Shown: positions 53,847 to 64,000 of the stretch, one piece after another | Numbering within the stretch: the stretch's first letter is position 1 | How the letters are laid out: each line of letters begins with the position of its first letter | Assembly (NCBI GenBank): GCA_035578175.1 | Contig: JAQMRL010000008.1 | Coordinates: 92,554,541 to 92,618,540 of the forward strand | Reading direction: 5' to 3' | DNA length: 64,000 bases | Source: Catonia carolina | Taxonomy: Eukaryota > Arthropoda > Insecta > Hemiptera > Achilidae | Notes under the pieces: generated by a model | Databases searched by the model: none | The model's input: only the letters and a program-made list of their open reading frames with translations | Told to the model about the DNA's origin: nothing | Translations under genes and position numbers: made by a program

Positions 53847-54591
53847 ATTATCATTTAAAAAATTGAATTTTTAATAATCTCTTTTAGAAAATAATACATG
53901 TTGTATACCATAAGATTCAAAACAACTTAATTTTTTTCAAACGGTAAATAATAAAGAAAAACAATCGGTTTATTAAACGATTATATCAACACTGTATTAT
54001 CTTATAAACAAAAACTAACGAATTATACAATTATTAACGGTAAGCCAATAAAGGTGGTGAATTCTGTGATAAGTTTTTTAAGTAATAAAATGTTTTAATA
54101 CAAGAATTCCCTGTTTAAGAAGGAACTTAACCCCAAATTGACATAAAAACAAATCAATCAAGCATAAAATTAAGTACCATAATAGTACAAAATCAGGATC
54201 AATTAAAAATTTATCATCTGAAAGGTCATACTATAATTTATTTACAATACTATAAATGATTTAAATATTTCCCATTAAAATAAAACTATAAATAATAATT
54301 TAAATTAAATATTACATTTTAATTAATGCTATTAAATATTTCTTAAAGCAGAACTTTAAATAATTTTATTAGTATTAAAATAGTTTTATTAAAATTATGC
54401 ATATGTAAGACAACCGTGATATTTTATTAGATAAAAATTGATAATAAAATTTTATATATTATTTTACGATTGCATTTGAATCATGAAATATTAAAATAAT
54501 ATTTATGTAGGTACATAATCGTATGTAATTATTACCTTTATAATCGAGATCATTTTTTCATTTTATCAATTTTTGAAGTAAATTAATTTTT
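53847..54591. other. No recognised gene
   Basis: Very A+T-rich unique sequence. Confidence 0.5.
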
Positions 54592-54765
54592 AAAAAGGTC
54601 ATTTCTATGGTGCACATATTTGCATGCTAAGTCGAATATACTGGGGTTCGATTGGAGATAAATTCTATAAATCTTAACATGTTAAAACATACTTTTCCAT
54701 AACCTACAATATGCACCAATAACTCAATCAGGTGTTGATGTAACTTCCAAATCGGTTTTACTCTA
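54592..54765 (+). mobile_element. SINE-A remnant
   Basis: GGTCATTTCTATGGTGCACA then GCATGCTAAGTCG and a B-box-like GGGGTTCGATTGGAG, ACATGTTAAAACATAC, and TGTTGATGTAACTTCCAAAT tail. Old. Confidence 0.6.
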
Positions 54766-54823
54766 ATATGTGTACGTTCCACATCTCTTCTTTTCACTCT
54801 CTCCCCCAAAGATCACTCTCTGG

Positions 54824-54936
54824 CTTGTTGCTGTTTAGGTCATCAGCCGAAAGGCTGTTTGAACCTGTAGAGGTTTTACTAAGTAAAACGAGGAGTGAGG
54901 TGGTTTAACAATGCCTTCCTCACTGAGTGGAAAAGT
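54824..54936 (-). mobile_element. SINE-C copy, strongly 5'-truncated with TSD
   Basis: Only the last 113 bases of the family (tail hairpin to GGTGGTTTAACAATGCC..CACTGAGTGG). Flanked by ACTCTCTGG on both sides (54815-54823, 54937-54945). Truncation at the 5' end only, with an intact 3' tail and a TSD, is the mark of target-primed reverse transcription. Confidence 0.93.
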
Positions 54937-54945
54937 ACTCTCTGG

Positions 54946-55300
54946 TTATTTATTCTAAAAATTTCCCTGTTCTATATGTCTTCTGTGTTGATTTTTGAAT
55001 CATTAAGGTCATTCAATGTTACTGGGAACCATGCTGGTTTGGTTTTGAGATTTATATTTTATAAAAAATTTGTTTTGTCCATCTGCTATCATTCATTTTT
55101 GCCACATGTCCGAATACAAGTCTCCTTTTTTTCATTACATGGATTATTTTTTCAGTTTTTTCGTACTCTTTGTTCAAACTTGGTCTATTGTAATTGTCTT
55201 CTTCTTTCTTTCTTAGATCCTAGGATGTTCCGAACTATTCTCTTTTTTAAGCTGACTATTTTAGCGTTTCTGCTCCATACAATATTTCCGGTGTGATAGT
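54946..55300 (-). mobile_element. LINE C-terminal relic
   Basis: Minus strand: VMKKRRLVFGHVAKMNDSRW, TKQIFYKI with stops after. Counterpart of the relic at 3876-4305 (same family, alignable). The plus-strand ORF 54895-55296 of 133 residues is an antisense shadow and not a membrane protein gene. Confidence 0.72.
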
Positions 55301-55479
55301 GCTTGATTTTTATACCCCATGATAGTTGCGTAGATAAAAATTTTATTCGCGGGGTGCGGTTTTGGTAATGAAACTACTAATGCCTCTATTTCCTCAAAGT
55401 GCTTAAAAATTTAAAACCCTTTTTCAAAGGAAATTTCAGTTTATAATTTCAATCCATTATTTTTCCCTCGTATGGGGCC
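55301..55479. other. Spacer between LINE pieces
   Basis: Possibly LINE-derived, too diverged to say. Confidence 0.3.
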
Positions 55480-55720
55480 AATTTTAGACCAAGTAAGGTG
55501 ACTTTAAATAGTTCTGGAAGCTGTTTTTGCAGCTCAAATTCTCAGTATTCTCTCAATGTAGGTTTTTCTCCTTTCTTCTGTGTTCATTTCATTCTGTGTA
55601 TCTGAACACCCGGTGTTCCGTTTTTTTATTCACGGAAGCCCTTATAGTCCGTAATTACTTGTCTAAATTTGGTTGGTTCATTTAAGTTTTCTCGGTATAT
55701 TTGGGGGTTTTCAATACCCT
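55480..55720 (-). mobile_element. LINE fragment
   Basis: Aligns with 15690-15850 in the same orientation and antisense to 36015-36120 (TTCTGGAAGCTGTTTTTGCA, AAATTCTCAGTATTCTCTCA). Encodes a decayed AAK.ASR...YL.WSKI segment. Confidence 0.55.
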
Positions 55721-56010
55721 TTTTGACTTCTTTAAATCATTTATCCCAACACTTCAGGTTTAATATTTAGTGTCTTAAAAATCTTTTTGTGAACCGGTTG
55801 TCATCCTTTTCTTGTCGAACCTTACTGACCATCCCTGGCAGAAGCAATTGCCGGTTTTGACCGCTCGAACTCTTTTCGGTGTATAAGAACGAGCCCCTAC
55901 CACCTAGTATACAGTGGTTTGTGTTTTTATACATGACTTAAAAAACCGAACCAAAACGACCTTAAAACAAGGGGTGATTTTCAATGATCTGAATAAATAA
56001 CTAATATTAA

Positions 56011-56076
56011 AGAGTTCGTTAAGTTCGTTAAGCGTTAAGAGTTCGTTAAGTTAAGTTAAGAGTTCGTTAAGCGTTT
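56011..56076. repeat. GTTCGTTAAG short tandem repeat
   Basis: GTTCGTTAAG, TTCGTTAAG, CGTTAAG and TTAAG units follow one another irregularly; replication-slippage type. Confidence 0.9.
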
Positions 56077-57008
56077 AAATTGTTTTGGTTACTTATTTAA
56101 TTTAACTTAATAGGTTTTCTGCTATTGGTAAAATTTAATAATCATTATAATAACTTTTTCTTATTTTTACATTTCGGGGGGTGTCTGGACACCCTGAACT
56201 CCCCTTATCTACGCTACTGTCCCATGATACGGCTTTTTTGTTTCATAAGTTTCTGGTATTCATGAATACTGTTCTAAGTAGATTATTACATAAATTATAA
56301 TATTAGTCGGTTAAGATTATGTAATTATTATTCCTAAAAAAGTCCGTACAGTCATAATTAAGGAGACGAAATTAGATTTTTGATTTAATTTTCATAGTTT
56401 CAGATTATTAATTACTATTAAATTGTACAATTAAGTAGAATATTATCAATACAATATTTACCAAAGTTATTTAATGTGTAAGAGTTAAAGTTTAAGGAAG
56501 TTTTATTACACGATCGGGATGGTCACTGAATTCAAGCCAACAAACTATTGACTAGGAATATAAAAACTGGACTCGATTTGATCGATTATTATTACAGGCT
56601 GATGAACATAAATAACTGGTTCGAAGAATCAGTTACAATGTAACTTAAGACTTTTTTTACATCATGTCAGCAATAGGTATAAGTATCTAGTTAATACACT
56701 ACTATATCAGCGGACGGAATACCACGAAGATTTTCCGGGAACATAATCTAAGATATTAATTAAATATTTTTAAGTAAAATATTAATTTAACTATAGGTGA
56801 GTTTGCCTGTAATTTTGTTGATTAACAGAGTTTGCAGGAAGTGGAGACGTTTATATTAACACCAACGCACGTAAAGTTTGTTAATCTTAGGCATCATTGT
56901 CTCTTCAGCTATATAAAACAGGAATTCTAAATCAAAACCAAGTAAATCAGCAGAATTTTTCTGAAAGCTAAAATTATGTATTTTTGTGTCATGCAATTAA
57001 AAATTCCT
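56077..57008. other. No recognised gene
   Basis: Unique sequence; includes a GC-richer island CGGGGGGTGTCTGGACACCC (56167-56186), in which GGGTGTC and GACACCC form a hairpin. No ORF of note. Confidence 0.45.
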
Positions 57009-57019
57009 TAATTAATTTT

Positions 57020-57411
57020 GGTGCTTAGGTCAAAAGCCAAAAGGCTGGTTTAAATCTCTAGAGGTTTTACTGAGTAAAAAAGAGGAGTGAGGTGGTTTAC
57101 TATTGCCTTCCTCAATGAGTTGAAAGAGTATGCTTATCAGCATGCCAGACTCTAAAAAAAAACACCCACTTTCCACCCTGCAAATGAACACTTTCACTTC
57201 ATTCATCACAGGATCTGGCTGTATAGTGAAATTCATTACTCTCAGAGGAGATAACTCTAGTAGTGTCTTTTACACCTCTACCTCTTCTGTTCTTAAATAA
57301 TTCAGTCATAATTGGCTGACTACGTGATCAGAAACAGAACGATTTTTTGTAGCCCTGGAACCAGCAGATCGAGTGCAATTAATTTAACACTCCACCTGCC
57401 CATTATGGGCA
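57020..57411 (-). mobile_element. SINE-C copy, full length
   Basis: CGATCTGCTGGTTCCAGGGC subfamily. The tail stem AGCC-TTTT-GGCT is kept though flanks differ. TSD TAATTAATTTT/TAATTGATTTT (57009-57019, 57412-57422). Confidence 0.92.
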
Positions 57412-57422
57412 TAATTGATTTT

Positions 57423-57889
57423 AAATAGTTAGTTAATTTTTAATTATAACAGAAAAACGTAGTAAAAAATTCCTATGCACATGCGTCAACTAAATAATGC
57501 GGAAAAGATCCCCTTCTGCCTGCCTTTTAGGGATAGTCGGAAAAGCCTCAGTGATGATTAACTACTGGATTGACAGTAGGGTTAATAGTATCAATACACA
57601 GGATTGGGAGAGGCGAAAACAGTACAAACAGAGCAACCCACGTCTTCCAAGTATTTTTGAAATGACTTCTTCTTTTGGCGAGCCTGGAGTGTTTTTTTGC
57701 ACTGGAAAAGTCTTTGGTTTGCCGTCACGTCACGCTCGGCTATCAAATTACAATCAATTAATTTACAAATTATAATTAACTTGATTAATTACTAATCACT
57801 TCTGTCGGTCAGTCCCGCGACTGCTGATTTTGTTTTAAATTGTAAAATAATATTAGGAGCTTTCCATTAATTTTTTCTTTTTTAGCTTT
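57423..57889 (+). other. Unique segment with a 92-residue ORF
   Basis: 57497-57775 is open for 92 codons with more balanced composition than its surroundings, and CCGTCACGTCACGCTC (a CRE-like doublet) near 57722. The peptide has no recognisable domain. Could be an exon, a promoter region or chance. Confidence 0.3.
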
Positions 57890-58115
57890 TATATGTTATC
57901 GGGAACTCTACTTTATTGACGATTACCCAATTTGATCACTGCTTCTCGCTGTATTTTTTTTTGACGTAATTGGGAATAAATTTTTGAACAGTGGAGTTTG
58001 TTCGGGAATGGCTATCAGCTGGTCACTATACAAAGTCACTAAAACAACCAGTGTTACTTAAAGAATAACAGTGACTTTCTACCAGCTGACTGAATGGGTT
58101 GGTCCGAAAGCCTCC
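57890..58115 (-). mobile_element. Family F copy
   Basis: TTTTAGCTTTTATATGTTAT, CCAATTTGATCACTG, GGTCACTATACAAAGTCACT, TACCAGCTGACTGAATGGGT in family order. 5' hairpin partly lost (GGTCCGAAAGCC). Confidence 0.85.
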
Positions 58116-58139
58116 ATTAATTTTTTAATATATTTTTTT

Positions 58140-58268
58140 GTTAATTTTAAATCGTATCGACTTTTAAGTAATTAGCGATTACTTTTGGTTAAGGACGGTT
58201 GATTTGAACACGTCATAGTTTACCAACCCTTACCGGGAATCGAATCCGGGATCTTCTACTTTGCGCAG
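58140..58268 (-). mobile_element. SINE-A relative, head truncated
   Basis: Minus strand: GATCCCGGATTCGATTCCCG (B box), GTAAGGGTTGGTAAAC, and the tail AGTAATCGCTAATTACTTAA. The A-box side is missing beyond GCGCAAAGTAG. Confidence 0.75.
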
Positions 58269-58308
58269 TCTTCGGTACTTCAAAAATATGTAAATGAGCT
58301 ATGTAAAT

Positions 58309-58414
58309 GCGCGAGCGCGCACGCACACAGACCAATCGCTAAAAACATGTTTTTTTTTGGGTTCAGGCGGTCTGAAAACGTGTAGATCCGGTGAAAAAGG
58401 CAAGAGAAAGTAAT
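58309..58414 (+). mobile_element. Family E, 3' part with deletion
   Basis: GCGCGAGCGCGCACGCACAC, ACCAATCGCTAAAAACATG, GTAGATCCGGTGAAAAAGGC, AAGAGAAAGTAA. The hairpin between GGTGAAAA and GGCAAGAG is deleted. Confidence 0.85.
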
Positions 58415-58731
58415 AAATAAAAATAAAGATTTTTCGAAAAAGAGTAGAGCTTACCTACGAACATTCTCGGGAATATCATTCATATAATTTTTTAATGAGC
58501 CCAGCAGATATAGTAAATTTAGAAAATTTAATAATAATCGTTATTCCTGTTTTTGAGAAAAATATATTTGATTGATCTAGGAAAATTAAAATCTAATTTG
58601 TCAACTTTCAGCCCAATCGATTAATTTTCGCTTTAGGACTAGGAACACAAATTACTTGAGGAATTGGCTTAAGGAGGTTTAAAATGCATTTAAAATGCCC
58701 ACCATCGAAATATCCTCTGATTCCATATTAT

Positions 58732-58764
58732 AAACAGAGTAAAAAGATGTAACAAATAAATTTA
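58732..58764. repeat. 33-bp direct repeat, copy 1
   Basis: Starts AAACAGAGTAAAAAGATG; identical to 59333-59365 over 33 bases, 601 bases apart. Confidence 0.93.
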
Positions 58765-58814
58765 TAACCAAAATTGGTCGACAAGTTTCTTATGATGTAA
58801 TAAATGAAGACATC

Positions 58815-58841
58815 CTCTTTTAGTCTTCAAGACTAAAAGAG
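58815..58841. repeat. 13-bp perfect hairpin
   Basis: CTCTTTTAGTCTT, one C, AAGACTAAAAGAG. Stem-loop with a one-base centre. Confidence 0.93.
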
Positions 58842-59332
58842 ATGAGATGGTCTAAAGGGGAGGAAAATAAAGGGAATTGCTACTTACGCAAGTAAATGGT
58901 AGGGGCGTAGAACAACAGATAATCAGGGTTATTTCTCAAGGGGGAAGTTTTTGATTGAATGGACACCCTCTGGGAGGAGCATTCGACTACTAAAAAGAAC
59001 TTCTTTTTTCCTTATTTACTTACGTTAAACTATTGTACGCTAATGCATTTAACGTTCAATGCATTCATTCAGTTTATTGTTAAAAATGATTACGTAACTA
59101 AAAAAAATAAACAAAAATAAAAATCCTCCTTTTTAATTTTCTATTGGGTACAACTAGAACATTAAATGTGGCCAGAAATTTATTCTATAATTTTTTTCTC
59201 ACCCTTTTTCTTTCGTGAAATAAATAAATATATTAAAACCTACTCTAACATACTTAAAAAAACTTTTGACAAAAAAATAGAGGCTTGAGCAAAAAATAAA
59301 TTTTATTTTAATCTTGTCTTTTAGTAATCAGC
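58842..59332. other. No recognised gene
   Basis: Unique A+T-rich sequence. Confidence 0.4.
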
Positions 59333-59365
59333 AAACAGAGTAAAAAGATGTAACAAATAAATTTA
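59333..59365. repeat. 33-bp direct repeat, copy 2
   Basis: Same as 58732-58764, immediately followed by a further partial repeat of AAGATGTAACAA. Confidence 0.93.
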
Positions 59366-59568
59366 ACAAGATGTAACAATAATCGTTTTTATTAACTTTC
59401 AAACAGAATTTTACCAGGATTTCTTTTATTATAGTAAATTTATTTCTTGAAAACTTTAATCGGTGATCCCTTAAAAAATAATTAATTAACGGTTAATTAA
59501 TTAACCCTACATAGTGTTTTAATGAGCTGACGGTATTTTTGTTTAGAAAATAGTGTATTTTTTTTAAA

Positions 59569-59612
59569 AATAAAGTAGGAATATTAATCAATATTAATAT
59601 TCCTACTTTATT
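59569..59612. repeat. 20-bp perfect inverted repeat
   Basis: Arms 59569-59588 and 59593-59612, loop CAAT. Within an A+T-rich region. Confidence 0.93.
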
Positions 59613-59964
59613 AAAAAGTTTTAAAAGGTTTAAAAAGTTTTCAGTAAATTTTATTTGGTTGAAAATAAATTTTATAATATTGTGAATTTTAAAATATTTA
59701 TAATCGTAAATTTTATAACACTAGATTGTTTCAGTAAGCTGTGTAATAAAAATATTTAGTAATTAATAATCAATAATTTATACATAATAATGTACAACTC
59801 ATTCCCACGCACAGGCTATGACAGAATTAGTAAATATATTAATATATTTTGTATTTAATAAATAAATAATTGAAACGTAAATACTGTTCCGTAAACCACT
59901 GTACCATCTCTTTACTTAACAGTTGATGAGAATTAGAATGAACTAAAAAATTTTTTTTTTAGTC

Positions 59965-60133
59965 TTTTATTTTTAATGTCGCATCGACAGTTTGGTCATT
60001 AGCGACTACTGTGGTTTGGTACTGTAATGGTCGGTTTTAATGTGTTAAAATTTCCAGACCTTAGTCGGGAATCGAACCCCGACCCTTACGCTTTTTAGGC
60101 TAGCGCACTAATCACTACGCCACAAAGGCGGTC
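59965..60133 (-). mobile_element. SINE-A copy
   Basis: Minus strand: GACCGCCTTTGTGGCGTAGT, GATTAGTGCGCTAGCCT, GGGGTTCGATTCCCGACTAA. Tail TAGTCGCTAATGACCAAACT then GTCGATGCGACATTAAA. Confidence 0.9.
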
Positions 60134-60214
60134 AAAAATGTTTATATTACGTATAATATTTTTTTAATTATTAAAAATCTTTTTTAATTTTTTTTTAATT
60201 ACACATATATTGTT
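60134..60214. other. A+T-rich spacer
   Basis: Poly-T/A runs between SINE-A and the Jockey relic. Confidence 0.4.
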
Positions 60215-60670
60215 CTCTTTTGAAACCTATGTGGACCTACGGGTCCCAAATTTACGGTTCAACCAAACCCTCTAACTTGCAACGAATTCAAGCATTCCAG
60301 TCAAAAACATTACGCCTTATGCATCTCTTTACGTTAGCAACAAAACCTTACATACAGATTTGAAAACACCACTTGTACAAAATTCCATTGAATACCTATA
60401 CAAACGCTTTCACGACAAGTCACACGAACACGAGAACCCCCTGGTGCGTTCACTTTCCACCGTCCATTTACCTGATAATCCCCCTAGACGCCTTAAAAGA
60501 CGCTGGAGTAGAGACCTGCTAATGATAAACAAATTTCATTCTTGGGGAGGCACCAATAGGGGCCCTACCCCTCTCACGCCTATCATGTCATTTACATTAT
60601 TATCATAATCATCACATTTGCTTGTTGTAAAATTTTACAGTTGTAAATAAAGAATTAAAGAGAAAAAAAA
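60215..60670 (+). mobile_element. Jockey-like LINE 3' end with poly-A
   Basis: KPMWTYGSQIYGSTKPSNLQ, RIQAFQSKTLRLMHL, then after a frameshift LKTPLVQNSIEYLYKRFHDK and, further on, PPRRLKRRWSRDLL. The order is W.YG.QLWG.A..SN...IQ.FQSK.LR, then V...I......RL, then RRLKR..P.DL. The stop is followed by a 3' UTR with AATAAAG (60649) and poly-A, so the 3' terminus is intact. The 82-residue ORF 60360-60608 is its last frame. Confidence 0.82.
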
Positions 60671-60671
60671 T

Positions 60672-60850
60672 TTTTTTTAGTTTATTTAAAGTCGCATCAA
60701 CTGGTTTGGTTATTGGTGACTACTTATGGTTACGGTAAAGAATCAGTGGGTTTTAACGTAAAATAGTTCCATTATACCCTAGCCGGGTTCTTCCGCTTTG
60801 TATTGGGCAACACAGTCTAGAACTGTAACCACTGGTCACAGGAGACGGCT
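60672..60850 (-). mobile_element. SINE-A copy, diverged
   Basis: Minus strand: AAGCCGTCTCCTGTGACCAG (head damaged), CAATACAAAGCGGAAGAACC with B-box core lost, tail AGTCACCAATAACCAAACCA then GTTGATGCGACTTTAAATAA. Confidence 0.78.
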
Positions 60851-61632
60851 TCTTTTTTTAATTTTTAATTTATTTAAGATAAAAACACTGCAACTCTGTA
60901 ATATTCTAATACAACCAGCTGATATTTGGTATAACTTTATCCCAAAGGCATTTCTGCTATTTAGCGCCCAAACTGCTCAATCTGCTCCCCCTACAAATTA
61001 AAAATATGCCAGACATCATAAGGTACAACAAAAGCACTAACCATTTGGCTACTGGAAGTAGGGAGAGACACTATAGAAAAAATGGTTACTCCAGTTTTGT
61101 GAGCTCGGCTACTGGTTTCAATTTTAGTTTTCTAGTTTTAAATAAATTCTTTTGCCTTGCGTATTATATTGTTTGTTTTGTTTTTCATTTGTACATGTAA
61201 TTATATAACATCATATTATTTTTTTAAATAAAATGTCTTAGTAGTTTAATTAGATTTAAGTAACTAACATTTAGTTTTAATTACTAACACACTAATAGAT
61301 TACCGTAGTACAGTAGTTGCAGTACTAAAACGAACAAAGAAGCACTGAATTGATCTACCCTTGAACATGGGAAACCATAGTTGGGTGGATTAATTTCCCC
61401 ACCACGAATTAAAATAAATAGTTTTTAGATTATCAAAGTATAATTAAGGAAATTAACATTTATTTTGTATTGATATTTTTTTGTAAGCAATGGGCAATAA
61501 ATAAATAAATGCTATGTCGATAATAATTAAATTTTCTTGTCACTTGTGGTATGAGGAAGTCATCTAGATGCAGTACCTCAATTCGATTCACAAAAGGTTT
61601 CCTACTGCCTTTTCATTCTTTTAGGTGGTTTA
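60851..61632. other. No recognised gene
   Basis: Unique sequence; several 60-70 residue frames without recognisable features. Confidence 0.45.
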
Positions 61633-61634
61633 TA

Positions 61635-62468
61635 CAGGGTGATTCACGAAAATATGCAGAAACTTTGGGAGCGCATTGTACATGTAAAAATAATGAAAAA
61701 AGTTTATATAAACATGGGTCCGGAAATGCTTCGTTTCCGAGTTACGGCTAGCGAAAGATTTCTCCCGGATTTCAGCTCACAAGGTGAAATGAGGTCTTTC
61801 TGAAATTCTGGTAAGGTAGATTAAGGGGCGAATTCAATCGTTTCTTATGGTTTGTGACCTGATAAATTGAATAAAACAGGTTCTAGAACTGTAAGTTAAA
61901 TAGTTTTTGAGAAAACCAGTATTAAATGCAAAAAATGGTGTGAAAAAACACAATTTTTCATCTTTGTTTTTCCGGTTAATTTTACTTTGTACTGTTATGA
62001 ATAAAAATTCATTTAATCAAACATCTATTCCCTTTCTGTATACATTATTTACACCGGTTTGTTCAGAATGAAATTTTCAACATGTTTTATTGAAAAAATT
62101 TAACTGTTTCTTGGTGAAATAACAAAGTTATTCTTGCCCAAAGATGAAAATATGTGTTTTTCACTCCATTTTTTGCATTTGACACTGGTTTTCTTAAAAA
62201 ATATTTAACTTACAGTTCTGGGACCTGTTTTATTCAATTTATCAGATCAAAAACCATAAGAAATAATTGAATTCGCCCCTTAATCTACCTTACCAGAATT
62301 TCAGGAAAACTTCATTTCACCTGGTGAGCTGAAACCCGGGCGAAACTTTCGCTAGCCGTAACTCGGAAACGAAGCATTTCCGGACCCATGTTTATATAAA
62401 CTTTTTTCATTATTTTTACATGTACAATGAGCTCCTAAAGTTTCTGCATATCTTCGTGAATCACCCTG
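61635..62468. mobile_element. Long fold-back DNA element, TA target
   Basis: Starts CAGGGTGATTCACGAAAATA and ends with the reverse complement, flanked by TA on both sides (61633-61634, 62469-62470). The two arms, about 330 bases each, are near-identical inverted copies with a spacer of about 160 bases (roughly 61975-62135). No ORF. TA targets are used by Tc1/mariner-type transposases, which points to a MITE. The arms differ at scattered positions, so it is not a cloning or assembly palindrome. Confidence 0.88.
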
Positions 62469-62470
62469 TA

Positions 62471-63585
62471 TGGTAGATTAGGAATGAAAAGTAATTGAAT
62501 TTATTGATAAGTGGGATACTGTAGTTTTCTGGGAAATTGTGAAGGTAGTTTCTGTATACTTTAATAATGTACCATTTCGATATTAAAGCCTGGGTAATGT
62601 TTTGTAGTTACATATAAATATCGCAATCATAGTCGTACCCCAAAAAACCCAGCCTAGACAACTAAAATTTCTGATTATATAAATTCAGCAACAGATGGCC
62701 ATCATCAATTATTATACATTATTTCTTTCTAATTCACCGATTATTACTTCCACCGAGGTACTTCATTCTGTTACGCAGACTTATAAAATAAGTTTAACGA
62801 ACAAATTGAATAAACTTATTAGTTCAAAATAATTATTTTGAACTAAACCATGAAAAGAGATAGATAATATGTACAATAATATAGTATCAGAAAAAGAAAG
62901 ATATAATAATAATAAAATAAAATATATAAGCAAGAATTTGATTAGGGGAAGAGAGTATAAGAAATAGAAATAATATAATAGAGTGGGAAAGGTTAGTTAA
63001 TACGAGTACAAACAGCTTTCTGCTGTTAAACTCGGCTTTTATTATAGTATATATTTCTTATTCACTTATATTATATATCTATCTTTGTCTTAACGTTGTT
63101 GAATTATAATAAGTAACGACGAGGAAATCGTGTTAGCACTGAAAATTTCACTTTTAAATTAATTTCAACTTTCAATCAACCGGATAAATATTCTCAGAGT
63201 TTTATGTACGTACATTATATATTTTGATATTTTATTTATTTATTTAATTAAACATATTTTTTGTTACCTTTCTCTTCAATTCATTATTTAATTTATTATT
63301 TATTTGTATGTATTATGTTTAAATAGTATTCAATCCAGTCATATTTAAGGCGTTTTGAAGTGATTCAGTAATATGTAAAATTTGCGCTGGTAGCGTCATA
63401 AGCGTTGTCCAGGGGTAGGGTGGTACTTTTGAGCTTCTCCCAGGTTTTGGGAGACCCGCCTCTATTAACTACAGGTATCCCTTGAGTTACAGGATTAATT
63501 CGTCCCTTAAAATCTGCGCGTAATTCAAAACCGCGTAAATCAAGAGCACGTTTCCCATAAGATTACATTGTAGTACTAATAATAT
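62471..63585. other. No recognised gene
   Basis: A+T-rich unique sequence, with a perfect 28-bp palindrome at 62819-62846 (half-site TTAGTTCAAAATAA). GC-richer from 63380 to 63560 without an exon signal. Confidence 0.5.
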
Positions 63586-63943
63586 CACTCAATCTGTTCG
63601 TTGCAGGGCTAAAATAAATAGTTCTGTTTCTTGTCACATGGTCAGCCAATTAAATGACTGAATCATTTAAGAACAGAAGAGGTAGAGGTGTAAAAGACAC
63701 TAATCAGAGTTATCTCCTCTGAAAGTAATGAATTTCATTATACAGCCAGACCCTGTAGTGAATGAAGTGAAGGTGTCATTTGCAGAGTGGAAAATATGTG
63801 CTTTTCAGAGGGCCCGGCATGCTGATAAGTGTACTTTTCCATTCAGTGAGGAAGGCAATGGTAAACCACCTCGCTCCTCGTTTTACTTAGTAAAACCTCT
63901 ACAGGTTCAAACCAGCCAACAGGCTGATGACCTAAACAACAAC
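63586..63943 (+). mobile_element. SINE-C copy, slightly 5'-truncated
   Basis: Starts at CACTCAATCTGTTCG and ends CTAAACAACAAC. The tail stem CAGCC/GGCTG is kept with loop AACA. Perfect 11-bp TSD ACTAATAATAT (63575-63585, 63944-63954). Young copy; its open frame (ORF 63728-63961) runs past the element into the TSD. Confidence 0.94.
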
Positions 63944-64000
63944 ACTAATAATATGTACTGACTCCCTCAACAACATGGATAAAAATAATTTTAAAACGTT

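Noticed and set aside
60360..60608. 82-residue ORF as an independent gene
   Set aside because: It continues a Jockey C-terminal pattern (RRLKR..RDL) after a frameshift and is followed by the LINE poly-A.
61635..62468. Assembly palindrome artefact
   Set aside because: The arms differ at scattered sites, TA flanks both ends and an asymmetric spacer is present, so a real fold-back transposon is more likely.

Overview
The window reads as nuclear DNA from an arthropod, most likely an insect with a large, repeat-rich genome. The base composition is strongly A+T-rich. There are no operons and no long intact ORFs. Recognisable sequence is dominated by SINEs, 3' ends of non-LTR retrotransposons (LINEs), Helitrons, Helentron-like elements, Harbinger-like DNA transposons and microsatellites. 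I cannot fix the order or species from the sequence. No CRISPR array, no bona fide tRNA or rRNA gene and no complete protein-coding gene is visible.

Host coding sequence is sparse and on the + strand. A GC-rich first-exon candidate lies at 48568-48850 (ATG to a GT donor, acidic/Ser-Pro-rich, transcription-factor-like). A small exon with good splice signals lies at 16031-16113 and encodes a K-K-E-P/Ser-Pro-rich stretch. In the chosen frames both donors leave one base of a split codon, so they could be alternative 5' exons joined to one downstream exon outside the window. Most of the 64 kb would then be intron of one long regulatory gene; this is inference. A weaker TATA-box promoter candidate is at 40589.

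Repeats by family (letters are mine). SINE-A: tRNA-Gly(GCC)-like head, about 170 bp, over ten copies. SINE-B: a different tRNA-like head but the same 3' tail as A. SINE-C: about 390 bp, nineteen copies or fragments, tail ending in (AAC)n, many with clean 9-12 bp target-site duplications (TSDs). SINE-D: about 320 bp, tRNA-like boxes flanking an 11-bp palindromic stem. Family F: about 240 bp, GGCC-TTCG-GGCC hairpin at its 5' end. Family E: about 930 bp, Helentron/DINE-like, hairpins and subterminal inverted repeats around an internal (CA)n. LINE relics are all C-terminal fragments and fall into a Jockey-like group, a group with the RLEAFEMWCYRRML-type motif (LINE-G), and others. Two Helitrons (16230-17246, 45007-45329), two Harbinger-like elements (5766-6827, 29706-30590) and one long fold-back element with a TA target (61635-62468) are also present.

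Layout: 0-10 kb, SINEs, LINE ends, Harbinger copy 1 and a 250-bp tandem duplication. 10-15 kb, inverted SINE-C pair, E elements with a nested F, SINE-D, LINE ends. 15-20 kb, small exon, Helitron with nested SINE-C, E. 20-25 kb, pyrimidine tract and a pile-up of D, B, F, Harbinger relic, D, F and E. 25-33 kb, C, E, Jockey RT relic, Harbinger copy 2 with a 73-bp tandem array, E. 33-47 kb, LINE ends, SINEs, E with nested Helitron. 48-50 kb, first-exon candidate. 50-64 kb, SINEs, E, LINE ends, hairpin cluster, fold-back element.

The most informative signals concern how the repeats work together. SINE-C and LINE-G end in the same stem-loop, whose stem differs by compensating base changes. SINE-A and SINE-B share another tail stem-loop, again with a compensated pair. 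This suggests SINEs mobilised by partner LINEs that recognise RNA tail structures. The TSDs, 5' truncations and exact empty sites support these assignments.
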